Assembly (NCBI GenBank): GCA_947579605.1 | Contig: OX388329.1 | Coordinates: forward strand, 23,454,299 to 23,518,298 | Origin: Athripsodes cinereus | Lineage: Eukaryota > Arthropoda > Insecta > Trichoptera > Leptoceridae | DNA: 64,000 bases | Direction of reading: 5' to 3' | Part shown: piece by piece, positions 47,548-58,636 of the stretch | How positions within the stretch are numbered: the first letter of the stretch is position 1 | How the letters are laid out: each line of letters begins with the position of its first letter | Made by a program: the position numbers and the translations under genes | The notes under the pieces: generated by a model | Seen by the model: only the letters and a program-made list of their open reading frames with translations | Told to the model about the DNA's origin: nothing | The model's database searches: none

Positions 47548-48822
47548 CGAGGGGTGAAAGGCTATTTGTTTTAAGCGACACTTTTGCCGAAAATGAGTTA
47601 TATATATGGTCGGAATCGGCAAATTTTTCTGCGTCGATTGGTCTAGGTTTCGAGTCAATCGGAGTACTTTTTTGGCGCTTGAACAAAAAAAAAATAGGTC
47701 TAATTTCTCAAACGTGATGTATGATCTGACATCAAATTTGTCACTTGATTTAAACACTTCACTTCTTTCTTTCTTCTTTTTCTTTTCGGCAAGGCACCCG
47801 ACATCGAGTGAATTATGAAACACTTCACTTAAACCATTCATTAATACTGATTAATACAGACTATTGGAGCATAAGCTATTTTTCTTTCTTCCAATTTGCA
47901 GATAGATGGTAGTTAAAGCTTTTTTCCGTGTGTGCAAATTGTCATAAAAAGTACCTTAAACCGTTTTGCCCTCTTCTGCTATTTCTCTGCATTGTCGCTT
48001 CATACATTTAGCCGATATTTAAAAAAGTAGTGCATGTCGCATGAACCGTTTTCGCTGCAACCGTTTGCACCAACTTTTGACTGTTCAACCAATTTTCTAT
48101 TTCGTAATATTGATAATGATGGTCGTTTCAACTTTTTCGTCTCATTTTTATTTTTGAAAACATGTTATTTGAGACAAATAATAATTTTAATAATTTCATC
48201 TCTATTTATCTATTTTTTGGTTTTTGTTTTTTCGATAAGATTATGTTTGTTTTAATAATTATACCAGTGCATTGTTTTATTAGCTATTATTCACTTAGCA
48301 TTACGACAAAAATTATTTTGTATCAACTACCTAGTTTTATAAAATCCTTTCAGGAGGAGGATGTAAAACAATTAATTAAGAATGTTATTGTTGCTAAGTC
48401 ACTGTTCCTGTTTCCGTTTATCTTTCAGCTTGTAGTTAAAACAAATAGCCTATTTCAATTATCTTTGGTCAATGTCAGATAAATCGTTATTCCTTCCACT
48501 AATTAATTACAGCGATGTCGCTTAAAACGTTTTTCCCTTCATTAATGTTTTATGCCGTTGGTGGTTGAATCATTTTTCCTGACTCCGGATAAAAGCCAAA
48601 TTGTATTAAGCGACACATAATTTGGATGTTTTGAAGGTATTATTACTGAAAATTATGCCAAAATATGTGTTGATTTTTTTTAAACATGCTGTTCTTAGAA
48701 CGTTTTTAAATAGGACTAATCGTTTTTGTATAATATTTTTTTTTCTAAAAAAAATAACTTTAAATTGCTCTCCTGTAAAGTTCACAAAATGTCGCTTAAA
48801 ACAAATAGCCTTTCACCCCTCG
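47548..48822. mobile_element. DNA transposon with ~35-bp TIRs, non-autonomous
   Basis: The left end CGAGGGGTGAAAGGCTATTT, continuing into GTTTTAAGCGACA, is matched exactly in reverse complement at the right end (48788-48822). Both sides are flanked by ATAT, a possible 4-bp target duplication, although the outer symmetry (ATACATAT) makes the boundary ambiguous. The words GTCGCTTAAAACG.TTT.CCC and AAGCGACA recur inside (near 47950, 48020, 48510 and 48605) like internal binding sites. The interior open frames are T/F-rich noise and no transposase is visible. A 4-bp duplication would suit Sola-type elements, but this is only a suggestion. Confidence 0.75.
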
Positions 48823-51443
48823 ATATGTATCCGAGATTCAAACATGTTGCGTGTATTCATATATCAGCTTATTTGAAATAGTAACATGAAAATAAGATAA
48901 TACGTGCTGATTTTACTATATACCTAAATATCAGGATATCAGTTAAGAACTATGTACTTACATTTGCAAATGATAATTCAAGTCTTAGTAATTCTCCATC
49001 ACCGTTTTAATGTCACTAATCATCTAATCATCTGATAATCTGGAAAGTATAAAACATAAAGAATTTATTAATTTATTCTATCAGAAACATTGTTTGCTTA
49101 CTCACGCGTATTAAAATATTTTATTTTTAATAATTACTTTAGGAAAGGTTACGTTACAAAAAAAAATATGTCAAAAACAATATAATATAAATCAACCATT
49201 ATAATATACTCACTCATTTTGATCATGTGAATAATATGTAGCTAATTTATTTTTTCTTAACATTCGTAATGACTCTTTCGTCATTTTAAATAATGAAAAA
49301 ATTAAAATAAAACTATAAATCAGTGTATTTAGTATATTTCTGATTTAATACTAATACTCACAAAAATAACAAAATGTTGCTATGACAACAATATTGACAT
49401 CGGTGAATGTCATTCTGAGGAGTTCATACACAAAGTTACCTACATCAACTCTAGAACATTGAAACTAAGAAAACAGCATACCTAAATAAATTTGGTGAAT
49501 TCTTTGCAGAGTACGTACCGGCAGCAATTTAGATCCCTGATACCGGATATATTTCTATGTATTTGTATTATTTTATCATAGTCTTTGTAAGGTATACGAA
49601 CTGTAATTTAGTGTTAAGAGCATATTTTCTGTATTCATCTTTTAATAATTGGATATTAGCTGGCACTTTGCGTTTATCATTAGAAAAGAAATATGTTGCA
49701 ACTAATAAGCAAAAAGAGAAATAGGCGGATATGCTGAGGTCAATCTACAGTTTTATTAAGTACACAAACAAGTTCACCAACATTAAATTAAAAATAAAAA
49801 AATACTAATTTATTTGAATTAATTATATAAAACACTTATTTGTAGTGTTTAAACTGTGACTTTTTATTGATTAAAAGTCACAGTGGATATAATATAAATA
49901 AGTGATTTATTTGTAAGTAATTCAACATGAATTTCCACCGAGAACCGTCGGTTGAAAATATCAACTTCACTGATTTATTTTACTTCATTCATAGTTAAAT
50001 ATTTGTGAAAAATGGATCGGTGTGCCTTTACTTGTGAACTCCTCATCTATAGTACTGAACACTCATTCTCGTATTCGTCGATTCGCATTTTGACAGACAT
50101 GGAAATAAATATTATTTAGGTATATTAAGTTATAATGTTTTTTTTTATGAAAAAAAAAACATTTATATAGGGATTACTTGATGACACATATAAAAATATG
50201 TTTCCTTGGTAAAAATCAAGTAATCTAGTGCTGTAATTATGTAGTTTCAAGCATAAAACCATCTCTATTTTTTAATAATTTTAAATAAATAATCAGACGC
50301 AGATTCAACAGCGTGCCGACTCTTTGGCTCGGCTGGCCGAACTAAAACCGAATTTTGAGTTCTACGGAAATTTTCATAAAAACTTTCCCGCAAGCGGAAA
50401 ATTTAAAATGAAAATTTCAAAATATAAATAACACATCACGCTATTATAATCATATGATAAATTATTCAATTAAAATTGTTTTAAATATGTTTTCCTTATT
50501 CGAACTTGACGAACTAAAAATTATATTTTCTTATGTGCACGTCACAAATCCCATTTTTTTCGCATATTAAAAAAAATACGGCTAAATATTACCCAAATTT
50601 AAGAAAAATAGGTTTTTTCTAAAGCATCCTTGGAGCTAAATTTACTTCATCATTTATGTAACCTCTAAGATGATTGTCTTAAAATACCTCTGCTAGTCGT
50701 GATGAAATTTCGGAAGGTGTTTTTCAATCGATAATTTCTACATGAATCTCTCGGTTATTTTTTTTATTATTATTAAAAATACATTAAAATATGTTCAAAT
50801 TTTGATATTATCAATAACAAACAGTAAAAATATCATCTCGATCACGAAAATATTGCAATTAATTAATAATCAATGTTGAAAAATGGTTGCGTAAAATCAT
50901 GTGACAATTTCGAGTTCCCTACCTATCAAGGGCTCTTAAGTAGTTCTTTGTGCATTATTACAATTATTACAAGAGGTGATTGCGACAATTTATTGTTTTG
51001 TTTATATTTTTCTTGGTATTCGTGCATGTTTTATTAAAATTTGAACGATGTATTTAAGGGTCAGAAATAGTAAGTTGTTTTTTTTTATTATAATATTTTA
51101 AATGGGTGAACTGTATGTTTATGACATTCATTTAGTCATCTCTGTATTAATATTATACAGAGATGACATTTGTAAGGCGCCAGTATTATCTTTCCCTAAT
51201 TTTAGCATAAAAACTACCATACAAGGTTTGCAGAAGAAAACGTCACCTTATTCGGCAGTTCCCCGGACAGACCTTGAACCGGTTACCCATCTTTTTCACG
51301 AGGTGTGCTTTGTCCAATTAAAATAGCAGTCTACATGCCAAAGGATCCGATATTCTCTCTTATAAGCCCATTGACAACTTCATGTGTAGGTATTGTTCTG
51401 CAATACTTAGTTTAGATACCGCATGCTGGATACTCAGAAGTTT
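48823..51443. other. Gene-free DNA with small hairpins
   Basis: 49853-49884 is a hairpin with 12-bp arms (ACTGTGACTTTT). 51135-51167 is a hairpin with perfect 13-bp arms (GTCATCTCTGTAT) and a 7-base loop. TGAGGAGTTCA at 49415 and its reverse complement near 50040 may mark a ~640-bp inverted-repeat element, but the match is short. The GC-richer patches at 50285-50400 and 51235-51350 are not recognised. Confidence 0.4.
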
Positions 51444-51465
51444 CATCATCATCATCATCATCATC
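51444..51465. repeat. (CAT)n / (GAT)n microsatellite tail
   Basis: Seven units of CAT on the plus strand, the 3' tail of the minus-strand LINE that follows. The same (GAT)n tail occurs at 43787-43801 and, imperfectly, at 57390-57402. Confidence 0.9.
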
Positions 51466-52333
51466 GCCCTCAACGCTACTCTCGGGAGCACAGGGCAGAA
51501 ACCAGCCTCCTCCATTCAGAGCGTTTCTGTGCCAATTGCGTCACCTCTTCCCACGACATTCCTTGCGCTCTGATATCGTTGTCATAGGAACGGTGTATTG
51601 TGAAAGAGGGACGCCCGGGCCTACGGAACCCCTGCGGACGGAAGAACAGTGCTCTTTTTGGCCAACTATCATTGGGCATTCTCAAAACATGTCCCAGCCA
51701 GGACCATCGTCTCTCTTGTATTACGGAGATTACAGGTCTCTGCTGGGTGCGCCGGCGCACAGCATCATTTGTAACATGTTCATACCATCTGACATCCAAA
51801 ATCCTTCTAAGACACTTGTTTTCAAAGCTTAGTATCTTCCGCTCTTGAGCCTTGGTTAAGTGCCAAGACTCGCAGCCATATAGAAGGATTGGGATGATGC
51901 ACGCATTGAACAAGCGATATTTTGTCCTGATGCTGAGTCCAGACGCCTTCCAAACTTTGTTCATGTTGTTGAAAGCCCCGCTAGCTGGTCCTATGCGGAT
52001 TGGTAATTCGGACCGGAGATCACCCTCTGGCGTTATGGTTGCTCCCAGGTACCTGAATTTACTAACCTGAGATATTTGGGAATTGCCAACCATTAGTGGG
52101 GTGTGAGTACTCGTGCATGTACTATTACATATTATGTACTCCGTTTTACCAGCGTTGATACGAAGGCCAAGGCGCAAAGAAGTTTCATAAAGAGCATAAG
52201 CGTTGCACTGTAATCCGTCCACAGATGCCATTAACGCCATTCTCATGTGCGCATAATAGTGAAAGCGAATCTTTCCAATTTGTAGCAATTCTGCGACAAT
52301 TCTGTAACCAAGAAAATCTTTGGTGACAATCAC
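51466..52333 (-). pseudogene. LINE reverse transcriptase C-terminal half, (GAT)n-tailed
   Basis: A 285-residue minus-strand frame. Residues 27-36 read YAHMRMALMA where the family has YADDMALMA: the catalytic Asp-Asp of the polymerase palm is replaced, so the protein is dead. Downstream the order is normal: LRLGLRINAGKTEYIIC (about 53-69), KFRYLGATITPEGDL (about 92-106), ACIIPILLYGCESWHLT (about 144-160), RRWSWLGHVLRMPNDSWPK and RRPGRPSFTIHRS, ending WRRLVSALCSRE. The first ~25 residues do not look like the family, so the 5' truncation lies near 52260-52333. It ends in the (CAT)n tract at 51444-51465. This is the best copy of the family here and the reference for the copies at 21755, 36025, 43475, 43556 and 55427/57017. 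The clade is RTE-like or a close relative. Confidence 0.88.
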
Positions 52334-54295
52334 AAAAAAAAAGTATTATATCCTCGTACAATATTTTCAATGACCTTAATGACTCTCTTTCACAGAACAC
52401 TTTTCATAGTCACTTAAATATCAAAAACATTATTTTGAACTAAGGAGATTTTCCAATATTTGGTTCTTTGTTTCCAAAAAAAGTGTTAAAGTGCAAATGA
52501 ACAAATTCATAAAAAAATATCTCAGTTACATGTATTACATTTATTTACCCTTTTAAAACGCTCATAAACATATTTCATATTTAATTTGTCTCATTAAATT
52601 TTAACATATTCAATGAACCATGACTTAAGTTTACAAAATTCCAACAGACGCTCTTTTGATATAAAGTAATAAAATTCAAATAATTAATCACATGTAATTA
52701 TACAAATTGGTTAACGTAAATAATACAGTGATCGATTATAGTCTCAATTCGTTGCGTGGCATAATATTTTTTAATTAAATTAATATTCAACGAGTATTAA
52801 TAATATAAAGAAATAATTAAAAATCGTACTGCGCAACCCTCAGACAGAATAAATAATTAAATAAAATCAAATTATTGATAATTCATGTTTATTTGAATTA
52901 TAATAATTTTATTACGGATACTATAATTTTGTTTGATTTGATACTATTAATTATTCGAACGAAATTAATCATTATGTACTTAATGTCGCATAATAGTTTA
53001 AAATTAAATATTTACTATTAAATGTTATTTTTTTTTACGTGGCGGCAGAATTGCCATCCACACTTCTCAGCATTTTACAACCAGATAAGTCTCCATATGA
53101 TCAGTCATGGTCACACTAAAAACTTAACCGTCTAATGCCGGGAAAAATTCACCTATCCAGAAATACAGGATATCAAAGGATTAGGCTCAGAACGCGGGTT
53201 CGAAATACCAGCATTGTGCCTGAAATATCTGTGTTCAAAAACTTTTGTACAATATTACAAGTGTATATTATAATATATTTTTGAAGTTTAATTTACGAAT
53301 TAACCGGTAAATCAAATTTTTCTAAATTATTTATTTAAGATTTCGGAGTTACCCCTGTAGCTGACATGACTAAAGGGTATTATATAAACGGATCTAGAAT
53401 GCCAAATATTTTTTATTTCTCCTGCTAGTTCTGTATATTTCCGTATTTTTTCTGCGACGGTCGTTTGTATATTATGTGTATTTGGGACAGCGATGTCTAT
53501 TAGGTACGTTATTTATATATTTTTTTTTATTTTCTAATGTTTAAAATATTACTTTAAGAAGTTCTCGTAGTACTTCTGTTCTTATCTTGTCTTTTAAATG
53601 AAAAGTAATTTGCCACCCATTTATCCTAAATTGTATAAAGGTATAAGAAATGTCTTCAGGCATCTCTTTCCTGAGCTTTGTAACACTATTCTTTTTGGAA
53701 AGATTACGTTCAGCAGTGTACTGGAAAAGCTGCATAAGTAATTAAGTAAGGAATAAGTTAGGTACATATAATATTTTTTATTTCTCTCTTTTCTATTCTG
53801 GGGATCATGATTTTGAGATAGCCTCTCATGTATTTCCCTGCGCCATACTCTTCTGTTCTCGAGCAAAGATATTATATTAAGTATCTTTTCTACTGATATT
53901 TTTCATATCTTCAAGTTCATTATTTACCAGTGAGTCATAAATTCATTTATATTGAGTATATCACGCAGTATTACGGGGAAAATAATTGATTGGTCTTTGT
54001 ACCGAACAATGTTACAACAATATATTATTACCACATAAGATATTATATATTTTATGTAAGTTAATATATTATCATCATTGCTGTGAAACTGATGCTTAGG
54101 GTTTGTTTAAAATGATGGAGTCACGAGCATATATTAAGTAAAAAATATATACTTATTTTATGAAATTAATTTTATGTCACTGAAAAAGTTTATTTTTTGT
54201 AAATTTTGTACACCGACGGTGATTGGTGCAAGTTCATGTAAAATTAATAAAAATAAGTAGGTATCTATTTATTTATATTTAGGATTTTCAATGTG
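52334..54295. other. Gene-free AT-rich DNA
   Basis: No gene is seen. A patch at 53035-53225 is GC-richer and contains GGGTTCGAAATACC at about 53197, a possible decayed B box of a SINE. The rest is AT-rich and unrecognised. Confidence 0.4.
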
Positions 54296-54299
54296 ATAA

Positions 54300-54360
54300 G
54301 TCATTGATCGCGAGCCGTTTTTGAAGAGCTTCTGCTCTCATCATCAGGCTAAATTGGAGG
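54300..54360 (-). other. Hammerhead-ribozyme-like core, degraded
   Basis: On the minus strand CTGATGA is followed by a hairpin GAGAGC-AGAA-GCTCTT, then CAAAAACGGCTCGCGATC. The layout resembles a hammerhead core (CUGANGA, stem II, GAAA, stem III, UH), with C in place of the essential G of GAAA. A related plus-strand block at 54685-54715 reads GGAAGCTCTTGAAACCCGG, with GAAA kept. Such cores are known in Penelope-like terminal repeats. Confidence 0.35.
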
Positions 54361-54511
54361 ATATTACATTATTAAGTATGTTGTTGCTTGCATGTGTTTT
54401 TTTTCCTTTTGTCTACTTTAAATTTTATTTTTTTAAACTATAACTGTTGATGTATATGGGTTTGTATGTGTGTATATGTACCTATGTTTTTTTGTTTGTT
54501 ATAATTTTAAT

Positions 54512-54656
54512 AACCGGGTTATTCGGAAGACATCGAATTTTAGCGATAAACTCGCCCTCTGTACATTGAATTGTATAACTGATATTTATATGACACTGTT
54601 TTATTTTGTAATATTATAACCAATGTACAGTGAAGAATAAAATAAATAAATTATAA
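54512..54656 (+). mobile_element. LINE 3' UTR fragment with (AATA)n tail
   Basis: ATTTTAGCGATAAACTCGCC, then CTCTGTACATTGAATTGTA, and CAATGTACAGTGAAGAATAA running into AATAAATAAAT. A TTTTAGCGATAA..CCGCC..TTGTA segment shortly before an AATAAA-type tail is a familiar 3' end of CR1/Jockey-type LINEs in Lepidoptera. There is no coding part. Confidence 0.55.
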
Positions 54657-55426
54657 ATTTACTTTACGATAGCATTATAATGGGAACGGAAGCTCTTGAA
54701 ACCCGGCTCACAAATAGTATAGTTACTGTGAAAATACTAAATAAAAGTTTTTTTTAATTTTAATTACATAATAATAAAATTATCTTTACCTACTAATTTG
54801 GCGTATACTTCAAATGAAGCAACCAATGAATTAACTGCATGCTATTATCACAAAGGTTGTTCTCATCGTGACATTAAAAATATAAAATATATAGGATGGG
54901 CAGCGCAGCTTATCAGGGAATCGAAGATGTTAGGTCTCTTTTTCATGTTTTTTTTTCAAAGAACTGCATTTATATTTTTTTCACAACTAAATGACCACTC
55001 ACTCACTTACTTGTTACTGAAATTGGCAAATCACTAAACTAATTTGAACCAAACCCAAGTTTTATGGTTGACCTTATCGTGCAGGTTAAAACAATTTTTC
55101 ATAAAATTTTAAAACCTTCTCACACATAAATTATTTTGATTTAAAGCCTTTATGTATTATAATTATTTTTCAGTGAAATACTTTTTTTCACTTTTTATAA
55201 GAAATGGATATTACATCGTTAATAAAATAAAAGTAATTTAGATGTGATGAACTATACATTGTGTAATTCATCACATAAGTTTGGAAGATTTTGAACAAAT
55301 AAACTCGTCCCGTAGAATAAACTTTATAAACAAAACTTTTAGTCACTCTACTTATTGAAGTTTATGTAAATCATAAATATCGAGATATGATGTAACTTTT
55401 ACTTTTCTATTAAAAGATTTTTTTTA
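54657..55426. other. AT-rich DNA, nothing recognised
   Basis: Apart from the short block at 54685-54715 noted with the hammerhead-like core, nothing is recognised. Confidence 0.4.
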
Positions 55427-55488
55427 GTCTTGCTTATCATTAATCAATTTAACCAAGGCTCAAAAGCGAAAGATACTCTAAGCTTTAA
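55427..55488 (+). mobile_element. (GAT)n-tailed LINE, left part of interrupted copy
   Basis: TTAACCAAGGCTCAAAAGCG, then AAGATACTCTAAGCTTTAA, corresponds to the reverse complement of 51826-51858. The sequence then breaks at TTAA (55485-55488), where a terminal-inverted-repeat element is inserted. The LINE resumes at 57013. Confidence 0.8.
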
Positions 55489-57012
55489 TGCCGTTAGCAC
55501 ACCTCCGCGGCGGAATCGAGAAAGCGGCTCCGCTTAAATCTGTCAGTTCGTGTGCGTCGTACGCAAGAGCGAGATGGCATGCTCAAATACATACTGTTTT
55601 CTATACATCTATCTCTTTCTAGCACCGTTTCGCCATAGATTACGAAATAAGCATTCACATCTCCGCCTGTTTTTTCGCAGTCTCTGATGTTTCGCTTTTG
55701 TGCCGCTTTTGTATTTGTACAATTCGACAGATTTTTGGAGCGAAACCATGACAAAAACATGACCAGTTGGTCTACTGACTATCCCACTTTATCTATCTAT
55801 ACCATCACATCTCCCACAAGCATATTACATGCAGTTGGTCAACTGACTATCCCACTTTATCTATCTATACCATCACGGCTTTCCCACAAGTTTATTACAT
55901 GCAGTTGGTCTACTGACTATCCCACTTTATCTATCTATACCATCACGGCTTTCCCACAAGTTTATTACATGCAGTTGGTCAACTGACTATCCCATTTTAT
56001 CTATCTATACCATCACGGCTTTCCCACAAGTTTATTACATGCAGTTGGTCAACTGACTATCCCATTTTATCTATCTATACCATCACGGCTTTCCCACAAG
56101 TTTATTACATGCAGTTGGTCAACTGACTATCCCACTTTATCTATCTATACCATCACGACTTTCCCACAAGTTTATTACATGCAGTTGGTCTACTGACTAC
56201 CCCACTTTATCTATCTATACCATCACGGCTTTCCCACAAGTACATAGTCACCAACTGCATGTAATAAACTTGTGCGAAAGCCGTGATGGTATAGATAGAT
56301 AAAGTGGGATAGTCAGTTGACCAACTGCATGTAATAAACTTGTGGGAAAGTCGTGATGGTATAGATAGATAAAGTGGGATAGTCAGTTGACCAACTGCAT
56401 GTAATAAACTTGTGGGAAAGCCGTGATGGTATAGATAGATAAATGGGATAGTCAGTTGACCAACTGCATGTAATAAACTTGTGGGAAAGCCGTGATGGTA
56501 TAGATAGATAAAGTGGGATATTCAGTTGACCAACTGCATGTAATAAACTTGTGGGAAAGCCGTGATGGTATAGATAGATAAAGTGGGATAGTCAGTTGAC
56601 CAACTGCATGTAATAAACTTGTGGGAAAGTCGTGATGGTATAGATAGATAAAGTGGGATAGTCAGTTGACCAACTGCATGTAATAAACTTGTGGGAAAGC
56701 CGTGATGGTATAGATAGATAAAATGGGATAGTCAGTTGACCAACTGCATGTAATAAACTTGTGGGAAAGCCGTGCTGGTATAGATAGATTATAGTTCAAT
56801 ATTTATTATTCGGCCAATATCGGATAATTACTAGGAATATGCAATTTAGTTCCACTAATTTCACACTACGGCGTACGTAATAGTGTTCATTCGGTATCAC
56901 GATTTCGCTGTTCGCGTTCCGCGCAAATGTACTAGCTAAAAGCGGTTTCGCTACTACGACTCCGCTCAGCGGTTTCGCTTTCGCTATTTCGCGGCGGAGG
57001 TGTGCTAAAGCC
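55489..57012. mobile_element. TTAA-site DNA element carrying a palindromic minisatellite
   Basis: The left end TGCCGTTAGCACACCTCCGC is the imperfect inverse of the right end (56992-57012, ending GGAGGTGTGCTAAAGCC). The target is TTAA: 55485-55488 on the left and CTAA (one change) at 57013-57016 on the right. The LINE on either side joins without loss (AGCTTTAA / AAACAAG against AGCTTTGAAAACAAG at 51.8 kb), so the copy at 51444-52333 serves as the empty site. TTAA targeting suggests a piggyBac-type non-autonomous element, although the ends do not show the usual CCC start. The interior is GC-richer flanks (TTTCGC, GCGAAA words) around the 70-bp minisatellite. No transposase is seen. Confidence 0.8.
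55764..56790. repeat. Head-to-head 70-bp minisatellite array
   Basis: Seven plus-oriented monomers start at 55764, 55832, 55902, 55972, 56042, 56112 and 56182 (the last truncated). Eight minus-oriented monomers start at 56251, 56321, 56391, 56460, 56530, 56600, 56670 and 56740 (the last partial). The spacing is 70 bp apart from one 68 and one 69. The monomer reads CAGTTGGTC, then ACTGACTATCCCACTTTATC, TATCTATACCATCACGGC and TTTCCCACAAGTTTATTACA. The turn-around is 56241-56250, so the two ~500-bp halves could pair into one giant hairpin. The open frames across it are by-products of the repeat. Confidence 0.95.
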
Positions 57013-57402
57013 CTAAAAACAAGTGTCTTAGAAGGATTTTGGATGTAAAATGGTATGAACGCGTCACAATTAATGATGCTGTGCGCCAACACACCCGTTA
57101 GAGATCTGTAATCTCCGTGAGACGGGAGTGATGATGGTCCTGGCTGGGTCATGTTCTGAGAATGCCCAATGATAGTTGGCCAAAACGAGCACTGTTCTCC
57201 CGTCCGCAAGGGCTCCTTCGGCCCGGACGTCCCTCTTTCATAATACACCGTTCCTATGACAACGTCATCAAAGTACAGGGAATGTCGTGGGAAGAGATGA
57301 CGCGGTTGGCACAAAGACACTCTGAATGGTTCGAGACACTCTGAAATGTTCGGTTTCTGCCCTGCGCTCCCGAGAGGAGTGTTCAGGGTGATAATGATGA
57401 TA
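57013..57402 (+). pseudogene. (GAT)n-tailed LINE, right part of interrupted copy
   Basis: It resumes AAACAAGTGTCTTAGAAGG (LRRILDV region) and carries the W.GHV block (GGTCCTGGCTGGGTCATGTT). It reads AGGGAATGTCGTGGGAAGAG (MSWEE), then TTTCTGCCCTGCGCTCCCGA, and ends in GATAATGATGATAA at about 57390-57402. Frame breaks and stop codons are present. A frame at 57162-57344 keeps MPNDSWPKRALFSRPQGL, the same block as in the 51.5-52.3 kb copy. Confidence 0.88.
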
Positions 57403-58628
57403 ATTTCTTTTAATGAATTTATTTATTAAAATGTGTCTGAAAAAAGTTTTGATATCAAAGGATTCAAATCATTACAAAAACTTTATTGCAACTGTATAAT
57501 GTGTTAGTCGACAAAACAAAATTAAAAAAAAAACGGTGTAAATGTGACAGGATATATTTCAAAAGGTTAATAATGAAGGCCTAACTAAGTTACTTGTCGT
57601 ATAACAGTAAAAATTATCCCAACTAAGTTATATTGCTTTCTACTAAGTCCCTATACGTTCTACCGAATTTCCTCAATGCATTATTGGAGTCTTAAAAATC
57701 ATGACCTAAAACAACTACTAGGTAATAAAACAAAACCATAAAACGTGGTATGTTATTCTACAGAATCGACTTTTGGTTTCAACATTCTTGTATTGAAACA
57801 TAAAATACATGTAAAGTAAAGCGAAAGAAGAATAAAAATATATGAATTTACTTACATACATATTATAACTTTATTTTATTTATTTAGAGACTGTTTTTGT
57901 TTCCATGATAAAATGACAACTTTTTATCGCTTTTGTATTTTATGTTTTACTTATAGAGAAAAATATTGATATTGAAAGCAAACAAATCAAGATATAACTT
58001 ACAATCGAGTAAGGAATTGCACATAGAAGGGTAGGTACATGAAAATAACAGGCTCACTGACAAATTATCATTTTACAGGAGAGCAATACCTACATTAAGT
58101 TTGAGACATCATTTCAAAGTGATTTACAAAGAAATGAGCCAGTTTCTATACATTTTATTTATACCGTTCTAAAGAATTCATTGAGGGGAACTAAACTGCA
58201 CTTTAATCACGAAAATGAAAAAAAATCGAAGAGTTCGTTTTTGCCACGTAGGTACCCTTGTTATGTAAAATATCACATAATAATTTTGATATGTTAATAT
58301 GGTGCATTGAAACTTTCCGATTTTAACATGTATTTAAGTATTTTAATATACAATCGACCTTTGGATGCAATGAGGTAAGAGAACTGTCAAAGATATTGTT
58401 TTGAAGTGGTCAAGGTCTTGCTTAACAGCTATTGATGTGGGAAGTCTTTGATAAGTAACTATATACACAATGGACTCTTGATTTAGCATTGATGAAGGAA
58501 AACTGTTTAATACTCTATGGCATTGACGTTAAATTTTTAAATTAATCCTCTGGAGATGTAAACATGTTTCTCCTGTTTGAGGCAATTATGCGCCAGCTAG
58601 ATCACTTCTTTTCACGTCATTCCAAATG
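57403..58628. other. AT-rich DNA, nothing recognised
   Basis: No gene or bounded repeat is recognised. Confidence 0.4.
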
Positions 58629-58636
58629 GTCTGGCA

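Noticed and set aside
48034..48482. Hydrophobic open frames as membrane proteins
   Set aside because: They lie inside a non-autonomous TIR element and consist of Phe/Leu/Ser/Ile from T-rich sequence, with no recognised transposase motif.
49415..50050. Possible inverted-repeat element
   Set aside because: Only an 11-bp word (TGAGGAGTTCA) matches well in inverse. The flanking bases align poorly, so the boundaries could not be supported.
55687..56790. CRISPR-like look of the regularly spaced repeats and long open frames across them
   Set aside because: Whole 70-bp monomers repeat with no unique spacers and the host is an insect, so this is a minisatellite. The open frames are translations of the repeat.
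56796..57320. 174-residue minus-strand open frame
   Set aside because: It is antisense to the LINE fragment at 57013-57402 and runs into the TTAA element, a shadow of the LINE on the other strand.
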